Shown piece by piece: positions 44,781 to 54,428 of a stretch of DNA of 64,000 nt. The stretch comes from JBCCMA01 sp045107005 (GTDB taxonomy: Bacteria > Pseudomonadota > Gammaproteobacteria > Steroidobacterales > JBCCMA01). The notes beneath the pieces were generated by a model. That model ran no database searches. It saw nothing but the letters and a program-made list of their open reading frames with translations, and was not told the DNA's origin. Position 1 is the first letter of the stretch. Every line of letters starts with the position of its first letter. Location of the stretch: NCBI GenBank assembly GCA_045107005.1, contig JBGCFP010000096.1:7587-71586 (forward strand). Reading direction: 5' to 3'. Made by a program: the position numbers and the translations under genes.

Positions 44781-47219
44781 ATGACTCCCATTGCGTGGAC
44801 CGCGCTGTGCCTGACCGGCGCCCTCACTCTCGCCTATTTCCGCCAGGGCATTGCCCGCTGGGCAATCGCCGCAGCCGGACTGCTGGCCTTGTACCAAGTG
44901 GTTAACGGGGGTTTCAGCCTGTGGCCGTGGCTGCTTGGCCTGATCGTGTTTGGCCCGTTTGTGAATCCAGCCTGGCGTCGCCAGTGGCTCACCAGCCGCA
45001 TTTTCCGCTGGTACAAATCGGTGTTGCCGGCCATGTCCGACACGGAAAAAACCGCGATCGAAGCCGGCACCGTTTGGTGGGAAAAGGATCTGTTCAGCGG
45101 CAGCCCCGACTGGAACAAGATGCTCAAAATCCCAAAGCCGTCACTGAGCGCCGAAGAACAGGCGTTTCTGGACGGCCCGGTTGAAGAGCTGTGCGCCATG
45201 CTCGACGACTGGCAGATCGAACAGGACAACGATCTGCCCGCTGACGTCTGGCAATACATCAAAGACAACCGCTTCTTTGGCATGATCATTCCAAAAGAGT
45301 ACGGCGGCCTCGATTTTTCAGCTCGCGCCCAGACCGAAGTGGTCATGAAGATATCCACCCGCAGCGGTGCTACCGCCGTGACCGTGATGGTGCCGAACTC
45401 ACTGGGACCCGGTGAGCTGTTGATGCACTACGGCACCAAGGCGCAACAGGATCATTACCTGCCGCGCCTGGCGCGTGGTGAAGAGATTCCAGCCTTCGGC
45501 CTGACCGGCCCGCACGCGGGCTCGGACGCTGGCGGTATGCCCGATCACGGCATCGTCGTCGAGCGCGAGATCAACGGAGAGAAGACCCTTGGTTTCGTCG
45601 TGAACTGGGAGAAGCGCTACATCACACTGGGACCCGTCGCGACCGTGCTGGGCCTGGCGTTCAAGGCCTTTGACCCGGACGGCCTGCTCGGCGGTGATGA
45701 AGATTTGGGCATCACTTGCGCCCTGATCCCCACCGACACCCCCGGCGTGTCCATTGGCAACCGCCACTACCCCGGCGCCGCGTTTCAAAACGGCCCGAAT
45801 CGGGGCGTCGACGTGTTCGTGCCGCTGGACTGGATCATTGGCGGACGCAAGAACGTGGGCAAAGGCTGGATGATGCTGATGGACAGCCTGGCCGTCGGAC
45901 GCTCCATTTCGCTGCCAGCCCTTGGCACCGCTGCCGGCAAAGTCGCCTCGTTGCTGACCGGAGCGTATTCCCGAGTCCGTCGCCAGTTCAAGATCCCCAT
46001 CGGCAAGTTCGAAGGCGTGGAAGAAGCGCTGACCCGCATTGGCGGCATCACCTACCGCATGGATGCATCCCGCATCATGACGGCGGGCGCTCTGGACCTC
46101 GGTGAAAAACCGTCAGTGCTCTCGGCAATTTTGAAGTACCACAACACCGAAGGCATGCGCACGGTGATCAACGACTCCATGGATATCCATGGCGGTCGGG
46201 CGATCTGTAACGGGCCGAGCAACTACATTAATGCGACCTATCGGGCCGTGCCCATCGCGATCACCGTGGAAGGAGCCAATATCCTGACGCGCAGCATGAT
46301 CATCTTTGGACAAGGCGCCATTCGGTGCCACCCGCACATTCTCAACGAAATGCTGGCGGTGCAGAATACCGACGAGAAACAAGGCTTGCGCGATTTCGAC
46401 CGTGAGTTTTTCGGCCACATTGGCTTTACGATCAGCAATGCGGTCGCGTCGCTGGTACGCGGCCTGACCGGCGCTCGCTTTATTCGGGCACCGAAAACCG
46501 GGCCTACCGAGAAGTATTTCCGCCAGCTCACCCGCATGAGCAGCGCGTTCGCGTTCGTGGCAGACGTCACGATGCTGATGATGGGCGGTCGCCTCAAGCG
46601 CAAGGAGAAGATCTCCGGCCGGTTGGGCGACGTGCTCAGTCATTTGTACATGGCATCGGCGATCCTGAAGAAACACGAAGACGACGGTCGCCCGTCAGCC
46701 GATCTGCCGCTGGTGCGCTGGGGCCTGCAGGACTCGCTGTATCGCAGCCAGGAAGCGCTGATTGGTGTGCTGCGCAACTTCCCCGTCCGCTGGCTCGGCT
46801 GGCTTATCCAACGCCTCGTGTTCCCACTGGGGCCTCCGCAAAAGGCGCCGAACGATCGCCTGGGCCAGAGCGTCGCCAAGGTGCTGCTGAGCCCTTCGGC
46901 CACCCGCGAGCGTTTGACCGCGGGTGTTTACGTGCCGCGCGACATTGACGATCACATTGGCGTCATGGAAATTGCGTTGGAAAAAGTCATCGCGGCCGAG
47001 CCACTGGAGCGCAAAGTGTACGGCGGCCTGAAGAAACGCGTGCGGCCTTATAACTTCGACGAGATCCTGCCCGAAGCGGTGGCCAACGGTGTGATCACCG
47101 ATTTGGAAGCACAGGCGATCCGCGAGGCGCACGTGCTGATCAACGACGTGATACGGGTCGACGAGTTTGAGCCGATGGCGGCGGGCATCGCACGGATGCC
47201 GGTGGCAGAAGCCGGCTAG
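44781..47219 (+). CDS. fadE: Acyl-CoA dehydrogenase FadE
   Basis: 812 residues, the large FadE class: two N-terminal hydrophobic segments (about 1-65) anchor it at the membrane, then the acyl-CoA dehydrogenase core (IPKEYGGLDFSARAQTEVVMKIS, FGLTGPHAGSDAGGMPD, RSISLPALGTAAGK) with the catalytic Glu in TVEGANILTRSMIIFGQGA. The C-terminal ~300 residues are the DUF1974 extension. It catalyses the first step of beta-oxidation. It stands alone behind an AT-rich leader; no FadR or PsrA-type operator could be recognised there. Confidence 0.96.
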   Translation: MTPIAWTALCLTGALTLAYFRQGIARWAIAAAGLLALYQVVNGGFSLWPWLLGLIVFGPFVNPAWRRQWLTSRIFRWYKSVLPAMSDTEKTAIEAGTVWWEKDLFSGSPDWNKMLKIPKPSLSAEEQAFLDGPVEELCAMLDDWQIEQDNDLPADVWQYIKDNRFFGMIIPKEYGGLDFSARAQTEVVMKISTRSGATAVTVMVPNSLGPGELLMHYGTKAQQDHYLPRLARGEEIPAFGLTGPHAGSDAGGMPDHGIVVEREINGEKTLGFVVNWEKRYITLGPVATVLGLAFKAFDPDGLLGGDEDLGITCALIPTDTPGVSIGNRHYPGAAFQNGPNRGVDVFVPLDWIIGGRKNVGKGWMMLMDSLAVGRSISLPALGTAAGKVASLLTGAYSRVRRQFKIPIGKFEGVEEALTRIGGITYRMDASRIMTAGALDLGEKPSVLSAILKYHNTEGMRTVINDSMDIHGGRAICNGPSNYINATYRAVPIAITVEGANILTRSMIIFGQGAIRCHPHILNEMLAVQNTDEKQGLRDFDREFFGHIGFTISNAVASLVRGLTGARFIRAPKTGPTEKYFRQLTRMSSAFAFVADVTMLMMGGRLKRKEKISGRLGDVLSHLYMASAILKKHEDDGRPSADLPLVRWGLQDSLYRSQEALIGVLRNFPVRWLGWLIQRLVFPLGPPQKAPNDRLGQSVAKVLLSPSATRERLTAGVYVPRDIDDHIGVMEIALEKVIAAEPLERKVYGGLKKRVRPYNFDEILPEAVANGVITDLEAQAIREAHVLINDVIRVDEFEPMAAGIARMPVAEAG

Positions 47220-47222
47220 ATC

Positions 47223-49844
47223 TTAGGACGCGTTGCCGGCGCGAGCGTCGGCAACGCGCCTTGGCTCCGCGACGCCGTAGCCTTGAGCGTAGTCCACGCC
47301 CAAGCTCTTCAGCATCTCAATAATCTCTGCATTTTCAGCGAATTCGGCAATAGTCTTCTTGTCGGTTAGATGACCGATCTCGTTAATGGAGCGCACCATT
47401 TCGCGATCAATTGGATCGTGCAGAATGCCTTTGACGAAACTGCCGTCGATCTTCAGAAAATCGACCGGGAAGTGCTTAAGGTACGCGAACGACGACATAC
47501 CGGTGCCAAAATCGTCGAGCGCGAACTTGCACCCCAGATCTTTCAGCGAGTTGATAAACCGGTTGGCTTGCGAATAACTCGCGATGGCTGCCGTCTCCGT
47601 AATCTCAAAACAGATACGAGTGCCGTCAAGTTTGCGACGCTTGAACTGATCGATGACGAACGGCAAAAACTGATCGTCACCAAGGCTTTGCCCCGATAAG
47701 TTAATGGAGCACATGGCCAGGCGTTCCCACTCTTCCTGGTTGCCCGTGAGCCAGTCAAACGCGTGCTCGATCACCCAGCGGTCGATTTGCGGGGTAATGT
47801 TGTAGCGCTCCGCGGCCGAGATGAACACTTCTGGCGAAATCAGTGCCCCGCCCGAATCGCGCATGCGTAGCAGCAGTTCGTAGTGATCGCCCTTCGGGCC
47901 GTCCGTGAGTGGCTGGATGTACTGCCGAAATAGCTCGAAGCGGTTTTCTTCCAGCGCGTTGTTAATCCGTGCCGCCCACTGCATCTCGCGTCGACGACGC
48001 ATAAATTCGATGTCGTTTTCCTGGAAACAGTGGATCCGGTTGCGACCGGCCTCTTTGGCCGCGGCGCAGGCACTGTCTGCGGCGCTCAACACACTGGTGA
48101 TGTCGTCGCTGTCTTCAGCAATGGGCACCAGACCGATGCTGACCCCCAGTCGGAAGGTGCGATCCTCCCACGAGAATTTGTAGTCGCTGATCGCTTCACG
48201 CAGCGATTCGGCGGTCTGCATCGCCTCCTCCAGCGTGCACGCTTCGAGCAACAGCCCGAATTCATCGCCGCCGAGTCGGGCCAGCGTATCGCGCCAGCGG
48301 ATCTTCGATTTGAGCAGTGCGCCCAGCTGGCTGAGCAACGTGTCGCCCGCGGTGTGGCCACAGCTGTCATTGACCATCTTGAACTGATCAAGATCCATGT
48401 AACACACCGCGTACGACGCTTCGTTGGCTTTGGCACTGCGCAGCGCCCGCTCCAATCGATTCTCAAACTCACGGCGGTTAACCAGGCCGGTCAAAATATC
48501 GTGGCTGGCGTGGTAGCTCAGACGACGGTTTAGCTCACGCGATTCACTCACGTCGTGGAACACGAGCACGCCACCGGCGATGGCGCCATTGCCGTCACGA
48601 ATGGGCGACGCCGTGCTTTCGATGTAGAGCTCGTTGCCGTCGCGACGGATCAACAGCGTTGGGCGGATGGATTTGATCGAGCGTTTGCGGCGAATGGCGA
48701 CAGCCAGCGCGTTTTCCAGCGGCTCGCAGGTCTCCTCGTGGAAACCGCGGAAAATATCGTCGACCGGGCGCCCGGCCGCGTCGTCGAGCTTCCAGCCCGT
48801 GAGGTCTTCGGCCACCGGGTTGAGATACTCAACCAGACAGTCGGCATCCGTCGTGATCACGCCATCACCAATGGACTGAAGCGTAATTTGAGCGCTCTCT
48901 TTCTCGCGAAACAGAGCCTCCTCGTAGAGTTTGCGCTCGGTGATGTCGAGCTCGACGCCTACCAGGCGACGCAGGCGACCGTTTTTGTCCGGCCGAGCCT
49001 TGGCGCGACTCAGCATCCAGCGCCACTCGCCGTTGCGATGCCGCATTCGGTGAATGCTCTCAAACAGGCTGGTACGGCCGTCGAGGTGCTCACGCATTCC
49101 CGCCTGCACACGCGCCAGATCATCGGCGTGGACCAGCGAGCGCCACTCGGGCAAATCTTTTTGTTGGGCGTCTTCCTCGTAGCCGAGCATGCGTTTCCAG
49201 CGCGGCGAGAAATACACGTTATTGGTTGAGGTATCGAAATCCCACAACCCGTCGTTCGCGCTGTACAGCGCCAGTTCGTTGCGCTCACGCTCGCGCTCGA
49301 ATTTTTCCTGCGTACGCAGTCGTTCCAGACCGCTGGCCAGGCTTGAGCCCATCAACTTGAGGAGCAAGTGAAGATTGGTGTCCCACGAATCGCAGGGCGA
49401 CGCGGACGCAAAGCCCATGAAGCCCGCTGGTTCGTCGTGAATATTGATAGCGATGATCAGCATCGAGCGCATCGACGCGTTTTGCAGGACCGTGCAGTCC
49501 ATGGCCATATCGTGGTCGCAATATTCCGTATCGAGGATTTCCGACAAACGCATGTGCGATAACCGACTGGAAAGCCAGGGCATTTCTTCGAGCGTGACGG
49601 ACTTGAGTTTCAGCGGGTCAGACGCCTGTGCCCCCGAAGAGGCGCTGCGCACATCTTTGACGTAGCGCCCGGACGGATCAAGCAACGAGATAAACACCGA
49701 ATCGACGGCGACCGCTGACTGCAGGCTCAGCAGGCACTCGTGGATCGAGTCGTCCCATCCGGTGCTGGTAAGGTTCTGAAAATCGACGGCAATCTTGGTG
49801 TAAAGGACATCCAAGCCGTCGCTCGTTACGCGCTGTTCATTCAT
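47223..49844 (-). CDS. GAF-PAS-PAS-GGDEF-EAL cyclic-di-GMP signalling protein
   Basis: 873 residues, no transmembrane segment. N-terminal GAF-like sensor (~20-165), two PAS domains (~185-305 and ~315-430), GGDEF domain (RLGGDEFGLLLE, with an RWRD inhibitory I-site five residues upstream), and EAL domain. The EAL metal/catalytic residues are present: ELLLRM, INLSGQSL, FEITETA, LDDFGTGMSS, KIDGSFV and QGYG. So both diguanylate cyclase and phosphodiesterase activity are possible. The ATG at 49844 is preferred over an earlier in-frame start. It is convergent with fadE and divergent from a secreted protease. Regulation of the nearby pilus genes is conceivable but not shown. Confidence 0.94.
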   Translation of the reverse strand: MNEQRVTSDGLDVLYTKIAVDFQNLTSTGWDDSIHECLLSLQSAVAVDSVFISLLDPSGRYVKDVRSASSGAQASDPLKLKSVTLEEMPWLSSRLSHMRLSEILDTEYCDHDMAMDCTVLQNASMRSMLIIAINIHDEPAGFMGFASASPCDSWDTNLHLLLKLMGSSLASGLERLRTQEKFERERERNELALYSANDGLWDFDTSTNNVYFSPRWKRMLGYEEDAQQKDLPEWRSLVHADDLARVQAGMREHLDGRTSLFESIHRMRHRNGEWRWMLSRAKARPDKNGRLRRLVGVELDITERKLYEEALFREKESAQITLQSIGDGVITTDADCLVEYLNPVAEDLTGWKLDDAAGRPVDDIFRGFHEETCEPLENALAVAIRRKRSIKSIRPTLLIRRDGNELYIESTASPIRDGNGAIAGGVLVFHDVSESRELNRRLSYHASHDILTGLVNRREFENRLERALRSAKANEASYAVCYMDLDQFKMVNDSCGHTAGDTLLSQLGALLKSKIRWRDTLARLGGDEFGLLLEACTLEEAMQTAESLREAISDYKFSWEDRTFRLGVSIGLVPIAEDSDDITSVLSAADSACAAAKEAGRNRIHCFQENDIEFMRRRREMQWAARINNALEENRFELFRQYIQPLTDGPKGDHYELLLRMRDSGGALISPEVFISAAERYNITPQIDRWVIEHAFDWLTGNQEEWERLAMCSINLSGQSLGDDQFLPFVIDQFKRRKLDGTRICFEITETAAIASYSQANRFINSLKDLGCKFALDDFGTGMSSFAYLKHFPVDFLKIDGSFVKGILHDPIDREMVRSINEIGHLTDKKTIAEFAENAEIIEMLKSLGVDYAQGYGVAEPRRVADARAGNAS
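47230..47257. repeat. Perfect 9-bp inverted repeat at the fadE/GGDEF-EAL convergent end
   Basis: GCGTTGCCG (47230-47238) and CGGCAACGC (47249-47257), 10-base loop, inside the last codons of the minus-strand gene and 10 bases after the fadE stop. No T-run on either strand; it may protect both mRNA 3' ends. Confidence 0.55.
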
Positions 49845-50215
49845 TGAACGAATTGTTACCCAATCTAAATCGATGCCCCAAAGTTTCAAACGGCATTAGC
49901 GTCCGTTGCCTGCCGATGAATCTTTTATGAATTTCTCGTCCGAAGCATATGGTTTTCTTAGAGTTTGAAGATAACCCATTTTTCAAGACCATAGTATCGT
50001 CCGCCCCCCTAGTTTGCCATATCGTCCTGACCCCGATCTGAGACCTTGGTCGCACTTTGATTACTTATTAACCACTTATTGCTCGAACGGGCCGCTGAAG
50101 GTGAAAACAGCGCAAGAACGCAATTGCGATCCCGCCGCTCACGGGCTACTTTTCCAGCATCGTTTGCGCAACGGGGACGCAGGCGATCCACCTTGGGGAT
50201 CAGGAGAAATCACAC
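49845..50215. other. Divergent intergenic region between GGDEF-EAL and protease genes
   Basis: 371 bases, AT-richer than the genes. It holds an ACTTATT direct repeat (50063-50069 and 50074-50080, centres 11 bases apart) and an AGGAGA ribosome site at its right end for the protease. No complete sigma-70 promoter was convincing, and no small gene or RNA was recognised. Confidence 0.4.
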
Positions 50216-52561
50216 ATGCGTTACGTATTGGCATTAGCCGTACTCTTTCTATTTACCGCGGGTCACGCCGCCGCTAACAAACCCATTGCGTCTGTCGAGC
50301 GCAAGACTGTGGGCGAGGCCGTCGAGATCAAAGTCGTACCGGACCTGTCTCTGGCGCGCAGCACCGACGAGGGTCTGAACGTCTGGACCCACAACATCAG
50401 TTTGCCGGGCGCCAGCTTTGTCAAAGCGCATTTCGTCAATCTGAACCTGCGCGCCGGCGATCGGCTGGTCTTGATCAACGGTCTGGGCCGTGAGGTCGAA
50501 GCGCTGACCGGACGCGGGCCCAAAGATCGCGGCACGTTCTGGGGCTTGTCCGGCCAGGGCGACAACCTGGCGTTGCGGTTTGAATTCACCCGGCCTTACT
50601 CGGTGGCGCCGTTTACCATTGATCGGGTAATTGCCGGCAATAAGTCGCTGCTCGCGCCGCGGATTGATTCGGGTGAGCGCAGCATCTGCAGCCCGGGGGA
50701 TTTTGAAGACGCTATTTGTTATCAGGGCGATACGGGTAAATGGGACAACGTGCGGGCGTCGGTCGGCGTCATGGCCGTGGGCGGGAATGCCGCGACCGCC
50801 ATGTACTGCTCGGGTTCAAACGTGTCGGGTGCCAACGCCATTTTGAGCAACCAGCACTGCGTGGAATCCCAGGCCAGCTGCGACAACACCGAATTTGTCT
50901 TTGAGATGTATCGGACCCAATGCGGCGTCTCATCCTCGGCTTTGTCCGAGTGGCAAAGCTATCGCTGCGACGAAATGCTCGCGTCGGAGCCGCTGGTCAA
51001 CTGCGACGCTGGCCCGGGTGACCTCGACTTTGCTCTGACCACGGTCATCGGCGACCCGGCGTCCACCTTTGGCTTTGCGGACGTCGATCCGGCGCCGCTG
51101 ACCTCGGGCGAAGAGATTTATATTGTGCAACATCCCGACGGTCGTCCGCATGAGATCACCATCGGCAGCGGCCCCGACGTGGTGGTTGACGGCACGGTGC
51201 TGCGTTACTACAACACGCTCGATACCGAAGGCGGCAGCTCGGGCTCGCCCATTTATCGCGCCTCGGACAATCGACTGGTCGGGCTGCACCACTGCGGCGG
51301 GTGCTCCTCGCCGGGCGTGGGCAACCGCGGCATGCTAATGAGTGATATCTATCCGCTGATCAGCGAGTTTTTGTGCACCAATGGCGCGACCGATTTACGC
51401 GTCGGGGGCAGCGGCAACTTGCTCGAAGTCGCCGGCAACGGTGATGCGACGGTCGATCCCGGCGAAACCTGGTCGTTCGTCGTTACCGCCACCAACACGT
51501 CGTGCGATCTGGCTTCCGCCGGTGTGACAGCACAAGTGTCTGTCAGCAGTGGCAGCGCCGTGCTCGCGAACACCAGTATCGCGTTTGGAGACATCGTGGC
51601 CGGACAAAGTGCAGCGGGCGAACCGGTGGTGTTCACCGTGCCGGCCGATGCCCCGTGCGGCGAATCGATTGTGTTTGACGTCGACGGCTTGTCGAACCAG
51701 GCGGGCGACAGTTTTGCCGGTCAAGTGGCCACGCTTGCGGTGACCACCGGCGAGCAAATGCCCAGCATTTTGTCCAGTGAGGACTTCAGCAACGGCTTGA
51801 TTCAGTGGACGGTGGAAGACGGCGGTACGGGTACCGGCCCGGCAGCGACCTGGACGATCGACAATCCCGGCGGCCGCAACCTGTCGCTGACCGCCCCTTA
51901 CGCCATCGTCGACTCGGATCAGCACGGCAGCGGCACCACGATGGACGAAGGATTGATCAGCCCACCGACCAACGTCACCGGATTCGAATCGGTGCTGCTC
52001 GAATTTGTGCATGATTTCAATCACTACTCCGGCGGTCAATCCGAACGCGGCGACGTCGAAGTGCGCTCCGCCCAAACGGCAGGCACTTGGGTCAACGTGG
52101 CGACGTTTGCCGACGGCGACACCAGCGGCGCGGTGAGCATTGATGTCACCGACTACGCGGGCGACGATCTGCAGGTGCGTTTCCACTACTACAACGCCTC
52201 CTACGAATGGTGGTGGGCGGTGGACGACGTGACGCTGGTCGGCATCACGCCCAACAGCTGCACCGTGTTTGGTGCCGACACCGACGGTGACGGTGTGCAG
52301 GACGCCGCCGACAACTGCACGTTGATCGCCAACGCCGATCAAACCGATGCGGATGGCGACAACTATGGCAACGCCTGCGACGCCGATTTGAACAACGATG
52401 GCGTGATCAACGTGGTGGATCTGGGTCTGCTGCGCAGCTTGTTCTTTACCACCGACGCCGTGGCGGACTTGAACTCCGACGGCGTGGTGAACGTGGTCGA
52501 TCTGGGCATACTGCGCAGCCAGTTCTTCGGCGCACCTGGCCCGAGCGGCACCGCGCAGTAA
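50216..52561 (+). CDS. Secreted trypsin-like serine protease with TSP3 and dockerin-type C-terminus
   Basis: 781 residues. Signal peptide 1-20 (AGHAAA). Trypsin-like peptidase domain with triad His214 (LSNQHCVES), Asp271 (GDLDFALTT) and Ser342 (EGGSSGSPIY), most like bacterial glutamyl/lysyl endopeptidases. A CARDB-like/NEW3 segment follows (~395-510), then a jellyroll/MAM-like domain (~520-690) with VLLEFVHDFNHYS, calcium-binding thrombospondin-3 repeats (DTDGDGVQDAADNC, DADGDNYGNAC) and a type I dockerin pair (DLNNDGVINVVDLGLLRS, DLNSDGVVNVVDLGILRS). It ends FFGAPGPSG. An AGGAGA ribosome site lies 9 bases before the ATG. Substrate unknown. Confidence 0.88.
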   Translation: MRYVLALAVLFLFTAGHAAANKPIASVERKTVGEAVEIKVVPDLSLARSTDEGLNVWTHNISLPGASFVKAHFVNLNLRAGDRLVLINGLGREVEALTGRGPKDRGTFWGLSGQGDNLALRFEFTRPYSVAPFTIDRVIAGNKSLLAPRIDSGERSICSPGDFEDAICYQGDTGKWDNVRASVGVMAVGGNAATAMYCSGSNVSGANAILSNQHCVESQASCDNTEFVFEMYRTQCGVSSSALSEWQSYRCDEMLASEPLVNCDAGPGDLDFALTTVIGDPASTFGFADVDPAPLTSGEEIYIVQHPDGRPHEITIGSGPDVVVDGTVLRYYNTLDTEGGSSGSPIYRASDNRLVGLHHCGGCSSPGVGNRGMLMSDIYPLISEFLCTNGATDLRVGGSGNLLEVAGNGDATVDPGETWSFVVTATNTSCDLASAGVTAQVSVSSGSAVLANTSIAFGDIVAGQSAAGEPVVFTVPADAPCGESIVFDVDGLSNQAGDSFAGQVATLAVTTGEQMPSILSSEDFSNGLIQWTVEDGGTGTGPAATWTIDNPGGRNLSLTAPYAIVDSDQHGSGTTMDEGLISPPTNVTGFESVLLEFVHDFNHYSGGQSERGDVEVRSAQTAGTWVNVATFADGDTSGAVSIDVTDYAGDDLQVRFHYYNASYEWWWAVDDVTLVGITPNSCTVFGADTDGDGVQDAADNCTLIANADQTDADGDNYGNACDADLNNDGVINVVDLGLLRSLFFTTDAVADLNSDGVVNVVDLGILRSQFFGAPGPSGTAQ

Positions 52562-52574
52562 CGCGCGCTAAACG

Positions 52575-52609
52575 AAAAAGGCCGGTCAATGATGACCGGC
52601 CTTTTTTTT
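52575..52609. terminator. Strong bidirectional terminator
   Basis: A-run, GGCCGGTCA-atga-TGACCGGCC stem (9 bp, 4-base loop), then eight T. It serves the protease gene on plus and, by symmetry, the cytochrome gene on minus. Confidence 0.9.
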
Positions 52610-52647
52610 GTCTCGCACCGCTGGCGGCGAGTGATCGGACCAGTCAG

Positions 52648-54300
52648 CTAGAGCTCGATAGCACCCGGTCCTGGCGTGCCGAAGAACTGCTCACGTAAAC
52701 GTCCGAGATCAGCAATGTTGACAACGCCATTGCCGTCGATGTCAGCGTCCGGATCACTGCTGAAAAAGCGCGCACGCATCAAACCAAGATCGACCACGTT
52801 GATCTGCCCGTCGTTGTTCAGATCGGCGTCGCAGGCGTTGCCGAAGCCGTCACCGTCGGTATCGCGTTGATCAGGGTTGGGATAGCTCGAGCAGTTATCG
52901 AGATCGTCGGAAAACTCATCGCCGTCTGTGTCGGCAAAGCCAAAGCCCGACCCGCTGCGGATCCATTCGCCGATCAAGGCCAAACCCGCGTCGTCCACGA
53001 TCGACACGCCCAGCGGCGGCATGCGCTGGAAATTGGTCGCGTTGAGGCGCAGCCAAAGCACGCTCTCTTCCGGCACGCCGCGCTTGAGTAACTTGGCGCC
53101 GGCAACGCCCATATCACCGCGCGTGGGATCGACGTCCAGCGCGCCGATCTCGGTGCCCTGCAACGTGTAGCGGAAGTCTTCCGGCCCGACGCCGAAACCG
53201 CCCTCCTGATGGCACATGGCACAGTTGGCGTAGAGGTAACCCCGAGCGCGAGCCGCGACCGGCGCGTCGTCCGTGTATTTGGGTAGCGCGTCGAGTTGCG
53301 CGGGCGGTGCGGACAAGCCACCGTCGATCAGGCCAAGCGCATCGAACACGGCGAGCTGATTGGCAACGCCGTCCGCGCCGTAATCGTAATCGTGATTGAG
53401 CTGCGCAATCTCCGGCCCGAGCGCCCGGTTGGACACCTCTGAATGACAGACGATGCATTGGCTTCGGGCCGGGTAGGTCCACTGCTGTCCGGCAATGTCC
53501 TTGATCTTGAAACCGGCAAGCAGCGTCGCATCGGTGCCGGCATCGTTCCACTCGTAGCTGTAGCCCGCCCACTCGCCGTCGCTGTGTCGCACCAGCAGAC
53601 GCGTTTCGACGCGAATCGTGCCCAGCGCGAATTCCTTGATCAGGACGGTGCCAATCGGGAAATCGAAATCGCCGTTGGGCAGCACGGTTATTTTGGTATC
53701 CGACGCCAGCCAGTCCGGCATGGCGATCCAGCGGCGCTTCAACGCGTTGTCAGACCACAGCGTCGCAGCGGGTGCGTAGGGAATCAAACCGTTGGTGGGT
53801 TGCGTCGCATCGTTGGCATCGAAGCAACCGCTGGCGCTCAGCGTTAGGGGGAACGACGCGGGCAACTCGCCCTCTTCCCGATTCAACGCCGCGGGCCCGG
53901 CGCTGGTCAGTGCAATCAATTCGCCGTTTTGGTCCTCGTGCAACCCCAGAAGCTGCACGTTCGGCGTCATGACGTCGCGATCGGCAAACTGATGATCGGA
54001 CACGTATGCGCGTGCGACCAGCGCGTTGCGCGCGCTGTCGATGTACAGATATAAACCCTGTAAACCCGGCGCGACACTACCGCGATAGAGCACGCCACTG
54101 GCGAGCCCGGACTTGTACGACGCGGTGGCCGACGTCGCGGCCTCCGTTGGCGTCAGCGACAGATTGACGGTCGGTCGGTCCGGCGCTACGCACGTGGTAT
54201 TGACGGGACGCTGGGTAAGACCTTGAGCTTGAGCGGCCCAAGTACTGAACACGCACGCGCCGAGCGCAGCGAATACGCTGCAACGTAGTTGATGAATCAC
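52648..54300 (-). CDS. SO_2930-family secreted diheme cytochrome c with TSP3/dockerin tail
   Basis: About 550 residues with a signal peptide (AAQAQG). Two heme c sites: CIVCH and CAMCH (residues ~282-286 and ~360-364 counted from the GTG at 54300), and QRMPPLG as a likely axial Met. LWSDNALKRRWIAMPDW, FPIGTVLIKEF and VETRLLVRHSDGEWAGYSYEWND match the SO_2930/HNE_0200 cytochrome family. The C-terminus carries thrombospondin-3 repeats (DTDGDEFSDDLDNC, DTDGDGFGNAC), a two-repeat dockerin-like module and PGPG near the end, like the convergent protease. GTG 54300 has GGAG 7 bases upstream; a GTG at 54312 is the alternative. Partner unknown; an electron-transfer role is inferred. Confidence 0.85.
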   Translation of the reverse strand: MIHQLRCSVFAALGACVFSTWAAQAQGLTQRPVNTTCVAPDRPTVNLSLTPTEAATSATASYKSGLASGVLYRGSVAPGLQGLYLYIDSARNALVARAYVSDHQFADRDVMTPNVQLLGLHEDQNGELIALTSAGPAALNREEGELPASFPLTLSASGCFDANDATQPTNGLIPYAPAATLWSDNALKRRWIAMPDWLASDTKITVLPNGDFDFPIGTVLIKEFALGTIRVETRLLVRHSDGEWAGYSYEWNDAGTDATLLAGFKIKDIAGQQWTYPARSQCIVCHSEVSNRALGPEIAQLNHDYDYGADGVANQLAVFDALGLIDGGLSAPPAQLDALPKYTDDAPVAARARGYLYANCAMCHQEGGFGVGPEDFRYTLQGTEIGALDVDPTRGDMGVAGAKLLKRGVPEESVLWLRLNATNFQRMPPLGVSIVDDAGLALIGEWIRSGSGFGFADTDGDEFSDDLDNCSSYPNPDQRDTDGDGFGNACDADLNNDGQINVVDLGLMRARFFSSDPDADIDGNGVVNIADLGRLREQFFGTPGPGAIEL

Positions 54301-54366
54301 TGTGGTCTCCACAAAAAGACGCTGTTGGAACAGGCGTGGGCAGCGATCTGCCTCTTTTTTTTCTTA

Positions 54367-54396
54367 AGCGTAGCGGCCGCGTTGCTTGGCCGTCAA
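54367..54396 (-). promoter_or_regulatory. Candidate promoter for the diheme cytochrome gene
   Basis: On minus, TTGACG (54396-54391), an 18-base spacer and TACGCT (54372-54367), about 65 bases upstream of the start. A T-rich run on plus (54353-54362) lies in the leader. Confidence 0.45.
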
Positions 54397-54428
54397 GAAT
54401 CGGCGGCGCGCGCGGTTATGTTGTGTGG

